From: Flemingiibacterium sp045634005
Lineage (GTDB): Bacteria > Bacillota > Clostridia > Oscillospirales > CAG-272
DNA length: 33,368 nucleotides
Direction of reading: 5' to 3'
Assembly: GCA_045634005.1 (NCBI GenBank)
Contig: JAZQZL010000068.1
Coordinates: 1-33,368, forward strand
Shown here: positions 23,073 to 31,364 of the stretch, piece by piece
How the letters are laid out: each line of letters starts with the position of its first letter
Numbering within the stretch: position 1 is the stretch's first letter
Made by a program: the position numbers and the translations under genes
The notes under the pieces: generated by a model
The model's input: only the letters and a program-made list of their open reading frames with translations
Told to the model about the DNA's origin: nothing
Database searches by the model: none

Positions 23073-23924
23073 TTACAAACCTCTGAAGCCTTTGCCTATA
23101 ACCTCGCTTGAGTTGGTTATCATCATAAAGGTTTTCGGGTGGTTTGACTTCAGATATCTCTGAAGCTTTGCCGCCTGATAGCGCTTCATCGCCGCGCTTA
23201 TCATATATTTCTTCGCGTGGCTGTATCCGCCGACGCCTTCGATAACAGTACAGCTTCTGTGAAGCTCCTTGGTGATATATTCAGATATTGCATCAGGCTC
23301 GTCAGTTATTATCTGGAAGCACTTGCACATATTGAAGCTCTCGATAACCGTATCTACAACCATCGTTTTGGCAAGAAGTCCGAGCACCGAAAAAAGTCCC
23401 GTTTTCGCGCCGAAAAGGAATGCAAGCAGCGTTATTCCGATATCGCTTATGAGGAGCGCTGTGCCGATATTCAGTCGCGTATGCTTTTTGAGTATCATAG
23501 CAAGTATATCCGTACCGCCCGTCGAGCCGTCACAGTTAAAGAGTATAGCTGAGCCGATTGCAGGGAGTCCGATTGCAAATACAAGCTCAAGCAGCGGCTC
23601 ATCGGTAAGCGGCGATGACAGCGGAACTATCCACTCGAAAAGCATAAGTGCACCCGACAAGGTAGCTGTACCGACCACGGTCTTGAATCCGCACCCACGC
23701 CCGAGCACAGCAAATCCAAGCACGAGCATCGCCGCGTTTATAACGGTCGAAATAAGGCTGGCAGACGACAAATGGAAATAGTTGCCGAGCACGACGGAGA
23801 TACCGCTGACTCCACCCGTTGAAAAGCTATTCGGGAATTTGAAAAAATATACTCCGAGCGCCACGCAAAGCGAACCGAGTACGCAAAGCGCGTATTCCTT
23901 AACGGTCTTTTTATCAATTTTCAT
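23073..23924 (-). CDS. YitT-family membrane protein (DUF2179 C-terminal domain)
   Basis: Integral membrane protein of 283 residues. Five to six hydrophobic helices occupy about residues 10-190, with the family landmarks FPNSFSTGGVSGIS near residue 30 and NCDGSTGGTDILA near 135. The cytoplasmic C-terminal ~90 residues form a DUF2179 domain (FQIITDEPDAISEYITKEL, then GVGGYSHAKKYMIS). Transport substrate is unknown; the family is sometimes linked to small-molecule efflux or signalling without firm proof. The gene starts 6 bp after the proB stop with a weak ribosome binding site, so it is probably coupled to proB translation. It is the last gene of the lipoprotein-proB-yitT run. Confidence 0.9.
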   Translation of the reverse strand: MKIDKKTVKEYALCVLGSLCVALGVYFFKFPNSFSTGGVSGISVVLGNYFHLSSASLISTVINAAMLVLGFAVLGRGCGFKTVVGTATLSGALMLFEWIVPLSSPLTDEPLLELVFAIGLPAIGSAILFNCDGSTGGTDILAMILKKHTRLNIGTALLISDIGITLLAFLFGAKTGLFSVLGLLAKTMVVDTVIESFNMCKCFQIITDEPDAISEYITKELHRSCTVIEGVGGYSHAKKYMISAAMKRYQAAKLQRYLKSNHPKTFMMITNSSEVIGKGFRGL

Positions 23925-23930
23925 AGTCGT

Positions 23931-24719
23931 TTATCTTTTTGCGGCAAAATACGTTCCTATGTGCTCTCCGTCGCTGATGCGGTACAGCACCTCGGGGTTT
24001 TTACCGTTGACTATAAGCATCGGTATGCCCGCCTCGGTGACTATCTGCGCCGCCTTTATTTTGGTTATCATACCGCCCGTGCCGCGCTCACTTCCCGCGC
24101 CGCCCGCGTATGAGATAACCGTATCGTTGATAACGTCAACGCGGCTTATCAGCTTCGCATCGGGATTATTTCTCGGATCACAGTCGTAGAGTCCGTCTAT
24201 GTCCGACATATTTATAAGCAAGTCTGCGCCGCAAACGAGCGCAACGTATGCCGAAAGCGTATCGTTACCGCCGAACTTTAACTCCTCAGTGGAGATCGGG
24301 TCGTTTTCGTTCACGATCGGCACGCAGCCAAGCTTCAAAAGCTCGCGAAAGGTGTTTTCCGCGTTGGTGCGGCGAACAGGGTTGTCGATTATATCCTTCG
24401 TCATCAACATCTGACCGACGGTATAGCCGTAGGTTGCGAAAAAGTTTTCGTACACCTGCATAAGTTCCGCCTGACCGATCGCGGCAAGAGCCTGCTTTTC
24501 CTCGGTGCTTTCGGGACGTCTGCCAAGGCGAAGCCTTGCAATACCCGCCGCAACCGCGCCCGAGCTTACGAGTACTATTTCGTGTCCCGCGTTTTTAAAA
24601 TCCGACAAAATTCGCACGAGAAGCTCCATTCTGCGAAGATCAAGCTTTCCCGTATCGTGTGTAAGCGTATTTGAACCGATCTTTACGACTATACGCGCTT
24701 TATTCTGAAGTATGCTCAT
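23931..24719 (-). CDS. proB: Glutamate 5-kinase
   Basis: First enzyme of proline synthesis, phosphorylating glutamate to gamma-glutamyl phosphate. The product is 262 residues: an amino acid kinase domain (VVKIGSNTLTHDTGKLD at 11-27, VSSGAVAAGIARL, VPIVNENDP, FGGNDTLSAYVA, MSDIDGLYDCDPR, GTGGMITKIKAA). The C-terminal PUA domain found in longer ProB proteins is absent, as in many short forms. proA is not adjacent, which is unusual since proB and proA are normally neighbours; it must lie elsewhere. The gene starts 24 bp after the lipoprotein stop and is followed closely by the yitT-type gene. Confidence 0.95.
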   Translation of the reverse strand: MSILQNKARIVVKIGSNTLTHDTGKLDLRRMELLVRILSDFKNAGHEIVLVSSGAVAAGIARLRLGRRPESTEEKQALAAIGQAELMQVYENFFATYGYTVGQMLMTKDIIDNPVRRTNAENTFRELLKLGCVPIVNENDPISTEELKFGGNDTLSAYVALVCGADLLINMSDIDGLYDCDPRNNPDAKLISRVDVINDTVISYAGGAGSERGTGGMITKIKAAQIVTEAGIPMLIVNGKNPEVLYRISDGEHIGTYFAAKR

Positions 24720-24743
24720 TGTAATTTTATCCCTGTTCCGTCC

Positions 24744-25370
24744 TTATTTTGCCTTGAAGCACGCTATGATGTCGTCTTCTGCACCTTCACTGTCTGCAGT
24801 TACGCAAATAGAAACCATTCGATCACCGATCTTGCGAAGGTACATCGCCTGAGCGATATCCATTCCCTCGTAGTTAAGCACGTAAGCAAATCGCGTGTAC
24901 TCGCCGCCTGCAAGCTTAACCGTTGTCGTATCTTCGTAGGCCGCGGAGATTTCCGCTTGGGCGTCCATCTGCGTCTTGAGCGCCTCAATATACTCGTCCA
25001 CTCCGATATCGTCGCCCGCAAGCTTCTCCGTCATAACGATAACGCTGTCGCCGGTCGCAGTATCGGTCGCCATCATCTCATAGGCGGTAGTAACGAGTGC
25101 CCAGTCAAGATACTCCTCGCCCGTTTCCTCATCAACGTAGAACATATCCGCGCTGAGCTCGAGCAAAGCGCTTATTTCATCGGACGTCGACAGATAAAGG
25201 TTGCTTGTCGGTACAAACTCAATAGCAAGCCAATCACTCGAATATTTGTTGTCCTCACATACGCCGGGTGCATATTCGCCCGTTCCGGCAGGAGCAGCAG
25301 GCTGTGCGCAGGAAGCAGCAGTGCACAGAACAAGCATAAGGCAAGCAAGTACAAGACCAAGTTTTTTCAT
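24744..25370 (-). CDS. Predicted lipoprotein of unknown function
   Basis: A 208-residue secreted protein. The N-terminus is a lipoprotein signal: MKKLG, a hydrophobic core, then TAASC with C21 as the likely lipidated cysteine, followed by a flexible Pro/Ala/Gly-rich linker. The mature part is acidic, without recognised domain, with predicted mixed alpha/beta structure ending DIIACFKAK. I chose the ATG at 25368-25370, which has AAGGAG six bases upstream; the open frame extends further but without signal. No other cysteine cluster or catalytic motif is seen. Divergent from the U32 gene. The link with downstream proB and yitT is positional only. I do not recognise the gene. Confidence 0.8.
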   Translation of the reverse strand: MKKLGLVLACLMLVLCTAASCAQPAAPAGTGEYAPGVCEDNKYSSDWLAIEFVPTSNLYLSTSDEISALLELSADMFYVDEETGEEYLDWALVTTAYEMMATDTATGDSVIVMTEKLAGDDIGVDEYIEALKTQMDAQAEISAAYEDTTTVKLAGGEYTRFAYVLNYEGMDIAQAMYLRKIGDRMVSICVTADSEGAEDDIIACFKAK

Positions 25371-25590
25371 AATTTTCTCCTTATTCACCCATTTTCGGGG
25401 TGTTATTAAAACATTTTCAAAAAATTTCTCCAAGGGACTTTGCAAAACGGCAATTATGTATTATAATATTATTAAGAAACACATACCACAGTTTCTATTA
25501 TACACCGAGCTAAAGTAAATTGCAATAGGTTTAGCAAAAATCTTCCCCTTCGCGTAGCGTAAAAACAGACAGAAACGAGGGAGCAAACTT

Positions 25591-27639
25591 ATGGATAATA
25601 TAACCCGTCTGCCGGAGTTGCTTGCTCCCGCAGGCTCACCCGAGGCGCTCGATGCCGCTATTGCGGCAGGCGCAGACGCCGTATATTTCGGAGGCGGCGC
25701 CTTCAACGCACGCATAAACGCCAAAAATTTTGTCGGTGACGCGCTCGCCGACGCTATCAAAAAATGCCGTCTTTACGGCGTAAAATCGAACATTACGCTC
25801 AACACGCTCATCCACGGGCGTGAGATGCAGGACGTGCTCGACTACGTCGACACGCTATATACACTCGGAGCCGATGCACTCATCGTAGCCGACCTCGGCG
25901 TGGCAAGCCTTATAAGGCGTCATTTCCCCGCGCTTGAGCTTCACGCATCGACTCAAGCGGCAGGTCACAGCACCGCCGCAGCGAAGGTGCTTCACGAGCT
26001 CGGCTTTTCGCGTATGGTCGCCGCTCGAGAGCTGTCAGAAGAGGACCTCGCAACACTTTGCAAAAATTCGCCCATTGAAACGGAAATGTTTATACACGGC
26101 GCAATATGCGTGTCACAGTCGGGTGGCTGTCTTGCAAGCTCACTGATCGGCGGGCGAAGCGGCAACCGCGGCGAGTGTGCGCAGCCGTGCAGACTGCCGT
26201 ACAAGAGCTGTCAGAAAAACTGCCGCGAGAGCTACGCCCTGAGTCTCAAGGATATGTGCCTTGCCGAGCATATCCCCGAGATTTTAGAGCTTGGCATCGC
26301 CTCGCTCAAGATAGAGGGGCGTATGAAAAGCCCCGATTACGTCTACGGCGTAACGAGCATCTACCGCAAACTGCTCGACGAGCGCCGCTCGGCTACGCCC
26401 GACGAGCTCGCAGAGCTTCGCGCGCTCTTTTCCCGAAGCGGCTTTACTGCCGGATATTTTAAGGGAAAGCTCGGGCGTGAAATGCTCGGCATACGCACTG
26501 ACGCAGACAAGGCCGACACATCGGACAAGACTGCAAAAAGCGCCGACTACACCGCGCTTTTGAAGGCTCGTCGCAGTTCGATAGATATATCGGCAAAAAT
26601 AGAGGCCGGAAAGCCTTCAGAACTTACCGCATCGGCGTACGGACACACCGCGACCGTATTTGGTGCCGTACCTGAAGCGGCAACGAACTGTCCGCTGACG
26701 TTCGAGGCGGTGCAGAAAAATCTCACCAAGCTCGGTAATACACCGTTCTCGCTCGACAAGCTCGATATTTCCCTTGATAACGGACTTATAATGCCGATTT
26801 CCGCGCTTAACGCACTTCGCCGCGAGGCGGTGGACAAGCTTACCGAGAAGATATGTGCGCCTCGTGCGAGTACCCGTCCGATACCGCTTGACAAGCCCAC
26901 GGCGAGAAGCATAGGGAACGCCGTCAGCGCACGCTTTACCGCATACGGGCATATCCCCGCGAACGTCGGAAAATGCGAGATAGTGTACCTTCCGCTTGAA
27001 AAATTCCGCGCGGGTATGCAGGACAAGGTAAACGGCGTGATCGTTCCGCCCGTTATTTTCGACTCACAGGCGGATGCCGTTCGCGATATGCTGAAGATCG
27101 CCGCAGATTCGGGTGTCAAGCACGCGCTTGTGTCAAATCTCGGTCACATTCCTCTTGCTCGTGAATTTGGTATGCAGCTGCACGGAGATTTCCGACTCAA
27201 CGTTTTTAACGGATATACCGCCGACGTGCTTTACGGTCTCGGCTTTACCGATATCATCGCTTCCCCAGAGCTTACGCTTCCACAGCTTCGCGACCTCGGT
27301 CTGCCGCCGATAATATACGGCAGAGTGCCGCTTATGACGCTCGAAAAATGCGTGATACGCGACCTATATTCCTGCGAGGAATGCAAGAAGCGCGAATTTC
27401 TGCCGCTTCTTGACAGAAAAAATGTGAAATTTCCTCTCACACGTGCGTTTGACCACCGTAACATTATGTATAACAGCGTGCCAGTTTTTATGGCGGACAA
27501 GCAGGACGAGCTTATCCGATACCGCATAAGCGGCGCTCATTACATTTTTACAGACGAGGGGCCGGATTACGCCACCTCGCTTCTTTGCAACAAGATTCCA
27601 AGATTGCCCGAGGGCGGAATAAGGAGAATTCCAAAATGA
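25591..27639 (+). CDS. U32 peptidase-like protein (RNA hydroxylation family) with DUF3656-like C-terminus
   Basis: U32-family protein of 682 residues. Bacterial relatives such as TrhP and RlhA are needed for hydroxylation of tRNA or 23S rRNA and carry an Fe-S cluster. The N-terminal TIM-barrel begins LPELLAPAGSPEALDAAI. The signature EMFIHGAICVSQSGGC (165-180) and SGNRGECAQPCR (190-201) gives four candidate cluster ligands: C173, C180, C196 and C200. LKIEGRMKSPDYVYGV follows. The long C-terminal part (from ~350) resembles the DUF3656 extension of the large U32 proteins. Proteolysis is doubtful for this group. GAGGGAG precedes the ATG; dut overlaps its stop. Confidence 0.88.
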   Translation: MDNITRLPELLAPAGSPEALDAAIAAGADAVYFGGGAFNARINAKNFVGDALADAIKKCRLYGVKSNITLNTLIHGREMQDVLDYVDTLYTLGADALIVADLGVASLIRRHFPALELHASTQAAGHSTAAAKVLHELGFSRMVAARELSEEDLATLCKNSPIETEMFIHGAICVSQSGGCLASSLIGGRSGNRGECAQPCRLPYKSCQKNCRESYALSLKDMCLAEHIPEILELGIASLKIEGRMKSPDYVYGVTSIYRKLLDERRSATPDELAELRALFSRSGFTAGYFKGKLGREMLGIRTDADKADTSDKTAKSADYTALLKARRSSIDISAKIEAGKPSELTASAYGHTATVFGAVPEAATNCPLTFEAVQKNLTKLGNTPFSLDKLDISLDNGLIMPISALNALRREAVDKLTEKICAPRASTRPIPLDKPTARSIGNAVSARFTAYGHIPANVGKCEIVYLPLEKFRAGMQDKVNGVIVPPVIFDSQADAVRDMLKIAADSGVKHALVSNLGHIPLAREFGMQLHGDFRLNVFNGYTADVLYGLGFTDIIASPELTLPQLRDLGLPPIIYGRVPLMTLEKCVIRDLYSCEECKKREFLPLLDRKNVKFPLTRAFDHRNIMYNSVPVFMADKQDELIRYRISGAHYIFTDEGPDYATSLLCNKIPRLPEGGIRRIPK

Positions 27640-28082
27640 CTGTAAACGTAAAAATAAAGCTTCTTCGCGATGGTGTAACTCTTCCCGAATACGCAACCGA
27701 CGGCTCTGCCGCCGTTGACCTTCGCTGCGCCGCGGAGGGCGACGTTACCGTCGCGCCGGGCGAGCGTGTGCTTGTTCCGACGGGTATCGCTATTGCGCCC
27801 GAAACAAGCGGTGTCGTGGCAATTCTCGCCGCAAGAAGCGGTCTTTCCTTAAAGCACGGCATCACTACTACGAACGGCATCGGCGTTATCGACAGCGATT
27901 ACCGCGGAGAGATCTGCGTATCGCTCATCAACGTATCCGACACCCCCTACACGATAGCCGTCGGCGAGCGCGTGGCACAGCTTATGTTTATGCCCGTTTT
28001 TGCTGCTAACCTTATCCTCTCAAACGAGCTTGACGAAACCGAGCGCGGCACGGGCGGATTTGGCTCGACGGGCAAGAAATAA
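27636..28082 (+). CDS. dut: dUTP diphosphatase
   Basis: Trimeric dUTPase of 148 residues that hydrolyses dUTP to dUMP, keeping uracil out of DNA. All five motifs are present in order: SAAVDLRCA (motif 1), RSGLSLKHG (motif 2), GVIDSDYRGEI (motif 3, with the catalytic-site Asp and Tyr), RVAQLMF (motif 4) and ERGTGGFGSTGK (motif 5). The ATG overlaps the U32 stop (ATGA) and AAGGAG lies upstream inside the U32 gene; the earlier in-frame ATG at 27585 is within U32 and not used. Part of the U32-dut-DUF4321-maf-mreB run. Confidence 0.96.
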   Translation: MTVNVKIKLLRDGVTLPEYATDGSAAVDLRCAAEGDVTVAPGERVLVPTGIAIAPETSGVVAILAARSGLSLKHGITTTNGIGVIDSDYRGEICVSLINVSDTPYTIAVGERVAQLMFMPVFAANLILSNELDETERGTGGFGSTGKK

Positions 28083-28091
28083 GGAGGACGT

Positions 28092-28346
28092 ATGAAAAAG
28101 CATAAATTATTCAATTTGTTTTTAGTGCTTATCGGAGTCGTGGTGGGCACGTTCGTCGCGGAAATTTTTGAGGACGTGAGCTTTCTTTCGTGGCTCACGT
28201 ACGGTATGAACTTCGGTATGCCCTCGCCCCTTATGCTCGACCTTGGCGTGGTACAGTTAACGTTCGCCGCAAGCATCAACATAACGCTTTCTGTCGTTAT
28301 TTTCGTTATACTCTCACTTATCATCGGGAGGAGTATCGCAAAATGA
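28092..28346 (+). CDS. DUF4321 small membrane protein
   Basis: An 84-residue protein with two predicted transmembrane helices (residues 8-26 and about 58-80) and a short loop containing MPSPLMLDLGVVQLTFAAS. It matches DUF4321, a family commonly found next to maf and mre genes in Clostridia. AAGGAGG lies before the ATG, and its stop overlaps the maf start (ATGA). The function is unknown; the neighbourhood suggests a role with cell shape or division, which is inference from position only. Confidence 0.82.
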   Translation: MKKHKLFNLFLVLIGVVVGTFVAEIFEDVSFLSWLTYGMNFGMPSPLMLDLGVVQLTFAASINITLSVVIFVILSLIIGRSIAK

Positions 28347-28954
28347 CGCCCAAATTTATTTTAGCATCAAACTCGCCGCGCCGGCGCGAGCTGCTTTCGA
28401 TGATCGGTATGGATTTTGAGGTAATCGTTTCCGACTGCGACGAAAGCACAGTCAGCGCGCTCACCCCCGACAAGCTCGTTCGTGAGCTTGCGCTTTTAAA
28501 GGCAACGGCGGTCGCATCAACTCTTGACGGCACGCACAACTGTATCGTCATCGGTGCCGACACGGTGGTGTGCGACGGCGAGCGCATTTTAGGCAAGCCG
28601 CAAAGCGAAGCCGATGCCAAGGCAACAGTTTTATCGCTCTCGGGACGCGAGCACTCCGTTTGGACCGGTATTGCGCTCGTTAGCAGTGGCAAATGCGTCA
28701 CCGACGCCGTGGAAACAAAGGTTGTTTTCGGCGATATAAGCGAAGCAGAGGCAGATTTTTACGTATCCACCAAAGAGCCGATGGACAAGGCAGGCTCATA
28801 CGCGGTCCAAGGCGTCGGCGGATTTTTTGTAAAAGAGCTTCACGGCGACTACTACAACGTAGTCGGACTGCCCATAGCAAGACTGCGCGAGCTTCTCGAA
28901 AAAGAGTTCGGACTTGTTTCAAACGAATACGTCGGAAAATCGAGGAGGCAATAA
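28343..28954 (+). CDS. maf: Maf-type nucleoside triphosphate pyrophosphatase
   Basis: House-cleaning pyrophosphatase of 203 residues acting on dTTP/UTP or modified nucleotides. Signature ASNSPRRRELL lies at residues 7-17, ADTVVCDGERILGKP in the middle, and EPMDKAGSYAVQGVGGFFV near residue 145-163. The ATG overlaps the DUF4321 stop (ATGA) and its own stop overlaps the mreB-like start (TAATG), so three genes are translationally coupled. GGGAGGAG lies 10 bases upstream of the ATG. Which Maf subfamily (substrate) cannot be decided from sequence by eye. Confidence 0.95.
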   Translation: MTPKFILASNSPRRRELLSMIGMDFEVIVSDCDESTVSALTPDKLVRELALLKATAVASTLDGTHNCIVIGADTVVCDGERILGKPQSEADAKATVLSLSGREHSVWTGIALVSSGKCVTDAVETKVVFGDISEAEADFYVSTKEPMDKAGSYAVQGVGGFFVKELHGDYYNVVGLPIARLRELLEKEFGLVSNEYVGKSRRQ

Positions 28955-29922
28955 TGGCAGTATATCTTGGCGTGGACTTCGGCACGCGCACAGTTGAAAT
29001 ATATCAAAAGGATAAGGGTATCATCCTTCGTGAGCCCAATATAGCCGCCGTAGATGCAAACGGGAGCGTTGTTGCGGTCGGCTCCGAGGCATCTCTTATT
29101 CGCGCAAGAGCACCCGGTACGGTGACGATACGCCGTCCGATAGTAAACGGAGAAATAATCGACTTCAACCTGACGGCAGAGGTCCTTGACCGCTATCTTG
29201 AAATAGTTGCTCCAAAGCAGAAAAAACACGTTCTTTGCGCTGTCAAGTACACCTTCGGCACACAGAGCCGCGAGTATCTGACTCGCGCGCTCGGCGATTG
29301 CCGCACGGGAAAGGTCACACTTGTAGACGCTGCGCTCGCGGCGCTTAAAGGAAGCGGAATCAGCACGGACGGGAGCGACACGGACGCTTATTGCGGCAAC
29401 ATAATTTGCGACATCGGTGCAGGCTCGACCGAGGCGGCATATATACGCGGCGACGATATTCTTCGCGTTGAGGCACTGCCTCACGCCGGTGAAGCAACAG
29501 ACACGGCTATCGTCAACTACATAGCGAGAAGGTATGGGCTCGCCATATCACCTGCGGCGGCGCGTGAAGCAAAGCATCAGCTTTCACTTCGCGCCAGCTG
29601 TCCCGATATCACGCTGTCGGGTCTTGATAAAGCGACAGGTATGCCAAAGCGCAGGACCGTCAGCGCGGCAGAGCTTATACCCGTATGCGCGCCCCAGACA
29701 GAAAACGTTGCAAGCGCGCTCTCCAAGCTCCTCGCAAATCTTCCGCAGCACGGCACAAGCCGGTCCACCGCCGAGAGCATCGTCTTAAGCGGCGGCGGAG
29801 CTCTGCTTGACGGCATCGGCGAATATATCAGCGAAAAGCTCGGGCGCGCAGTTGCGCTCGCAGACGAACCGCTCGACTGCGTGGCAAACGGCCTCGGGCG
29901 TATGCTCGACAACTACAAGTAA
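28954..29922 (+). CDS. mreB: MreB/Mbl-like rod-shape cytoskeletal ATPase
   Basis: Actin-like protein of 322 residues expected to guide peptidoglycan synthesis along the membrane. It has the nucleotide-binding motifs of the actin fold: phosphate 1 DFGTRTVEIYQK (8-19), phosphate 2 DIGAGSTEAAYIRGDD, and the adenosine motif LSGGGALLDGIGEYISE. It is slightly shorter than typical MreB (~335-345) and more divergent (for example GTRT and REPNIAAVD), so an Mbl or MreB paralogue is possible. CGAGGAGG lies before the ATG, which overlaps the maf stop. No mreC or mreD follows; instead an MBOAT acyltransferase pair comes 15 bp downstream. Confidence 0.87.
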   Translation: MAVYLGVDFGTRTVEIYQKDKGIILREPNIAAVDANGSVVAVGSEASLIRARAPGTVTIRRPIVNGEIIDFNLTAEVLDRYLEIVAPKQKKHVLCAVKYTFGTQSREYLTRALGDCRTGKVTLVDAALAALKGSGISTDGSDTDAYCGNIICDIGAGSTEAAYIRGDDILRVEALPHAGEATDTAIVNYIARRYGLAISPAAAREAKHQLSLRASCPDITLSGLDKATGMPKRRTVSAAELIPVCAPQTENVASALSKLLANLPQHGTSRSTAESIVLSGGGALLDGIGEYISEKLGRAVALADEPLDCVANGLGRMLDNYK

Positions 29923-29937
29923 AAATCGGAGGTCCAA

Positions 29938-31350
29938 ATGGTCTTCTCAAGCCTTGAGTTCCTGTTATTCTTTCTGAGTGCAACTCTGCTTATTTATTTT
30001 ACCGTGCCCCTGAAGGCGCGCAACATCGTACTGCTCGCCGTAAGCCTCGTTTTCTACGGTTGGGGCGAGCCGCTCTATGTGTTCCTTATGGTTTTCACCA
30101 TAATTGTGGATTACGTGTTCGGTCTGCTTGTTGAAAAAAATCTGCACGCCGGACGGCGGAGTGCAGCAAGGACTTGCCTTATAGCTGCGGTGGTTATCAA
30201 CCTCGCGATACTCGGCTTTTTTAAGTATTACGATTTCTTTATCACAAACCTGCATATTATCCCGATATTCAGCGGCATACCCACGCTTGGACTCGAGCTC
30301 CCGATAGGCATTTCCTTCTACACCTTCCAAGCGCTCTCTTACGTTATCGACGTTTACCGCCTCGATACAGCGGCACAAAAAAATATCGCCTCGTTCGGTG
30401 CCTACGTAACGCTGTATCCACAGCTTATCGCAGGTCCGATAGTACGCTACAAGGACGTCGACGATCAGCTCGCAGAGCGCAAGCACAGCGTTGCGCTTTT
30501 CGCCGAGGGCGCGCGCACGTTTATCGCAGGTATGTGCAAAAAGGTGCTCCTTGCTAACACAGCAGGTCAGCTTTGGGAATATTTCCGTGACGTGCCTCTG
30601 GCCGAGCGTACGGTGCTCGGCACGTGGCTTGGTATAATTTGCTACTCTTTTCAGATATACTTTGATTTTTCCGGTTACTCCGATATGGCTATCGGCCTTG
30701 GCAGAATGATCGGATTTCGCTTTATGGAGAACTTCAACTACCCTTACATCTCCAAGAGCATCACAGAATTCTGGCGCCGTTGGCACATTTCGCTTGGTGT
30801 ATGGTTCCGCGACTACGTCTATATTCCGCTTGGCGGCAACAGATGCTCGAAGCTAAAGCAGCTTCGCAACATTTTCGTCGTGTGGTTTTTAACCGGATTC
30901 TGGCACGGCGCGAGCTGGAACTATATTCTGTGGGGACTTTACTACTTCGCGCTGCTTATGATAGAAAAGCTGTTTCTACTCAAGTGGCTGGAAAAGGCAC
31001 CGGCTGTTTTTTCTAGAATTTACACGCTTTTCTTCGTGCTTTTCGGCTGGCTGCTCTTTGTATTCGAGGACCTGTCGGCAGGCACGGTATACCTTGGCAA
31101 TATGTTCGGTGTGGGCGTGTCCTCGCTCGCAAGCGAGCTTGATGCTTACAATCTCGTACGCAACCTCGCATTTTTTGCCCTGCTCGTTATCGCGTGTACG
31201 CCGCTTCCAAAGAAGCTGTACCAAAAGCTCACGGAAAAGTCCGCGGCTATGCGCGTGGTATTCTCGGCACTCGGAATCGCAGCAACGCTTATTTGCCTTG
31301 CGTATCTCGTTGATTCGTCATACAACCCGTTCCTTTATTTCAGATTTTAA
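29938..31350 (+). CDS. MBOAT O-acyltransferase, AlgI/DltB-like
   Basis: Polytopic membrane protein of 470 residues in the MBOAT family. It is expected to move an acyl group across the membrane for O-acylation of a cell-surface polysaccharide. Hydrophobic segments alternate through the protein. The family landmarks are LPIGISFYTFQALSYVIDVYR, FWRRWHISLGVWFRDYVYIP and FLTGFWHGASWNYILWG, with H323 as the probable active-site histidine. CGGAGG precedes the ATG. It pairs with the DHHW protein 14 bp downstream, matching AlgI-AlgX/J-like two-component acetylation systems. The polymer acted upon is unknown. Confidence 0.93.
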   Translation: MVFSSLEFLLFFLSATLLIYFTVPLKARNIVLLAVSLVFYGWGEPLYVFLMVFTIIVDYVFGLLVEKNLHAGRRSAARTCLIAAVVINLAILGFFKYYDFFITNLHIIPIFSGIPTLGLELPIGISFYTFQALSYVIDVYRLDTAAQKNIASFGAYVTLYPQLIAGPIVRYKDVDDQLAERKHSVALFAEGARTFIAGMCKKVLLANTAGQLWEYFRDVPLAERTVLGTWLGIICYSFQIYFDFSGYSDMAIGLGRMIGFRFMENFNYPYISKSITEFWRRWHISLGVWFRDYVYIPLGGNRCSKLKQLRNIFVVWFLTGFWHGASWNYILWGLYYFALLMIEKLFLLKWLEKAPAVFSRIYTLFFVLFGWLLFVFEDLSAGTVYLGNMFGVGVSSLASELDAYNLVRNLAFFALLVIACTPLPKKLYQKLTEKSAAMRVVFSALGIAATLICLAYLVDSSYNPFLYFRF

Positions 31351-31364
31351 GCCGGAGGTGCTAA

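Noticed and set aside
25371..25590. Promoters in the divergent region between the lipoprotein and U32 genes
   Set aside because: Several TATAAT-like stretches occur in AT-rich sequence, but none has a convincing -35 at the right distance; nothing else is seen here.
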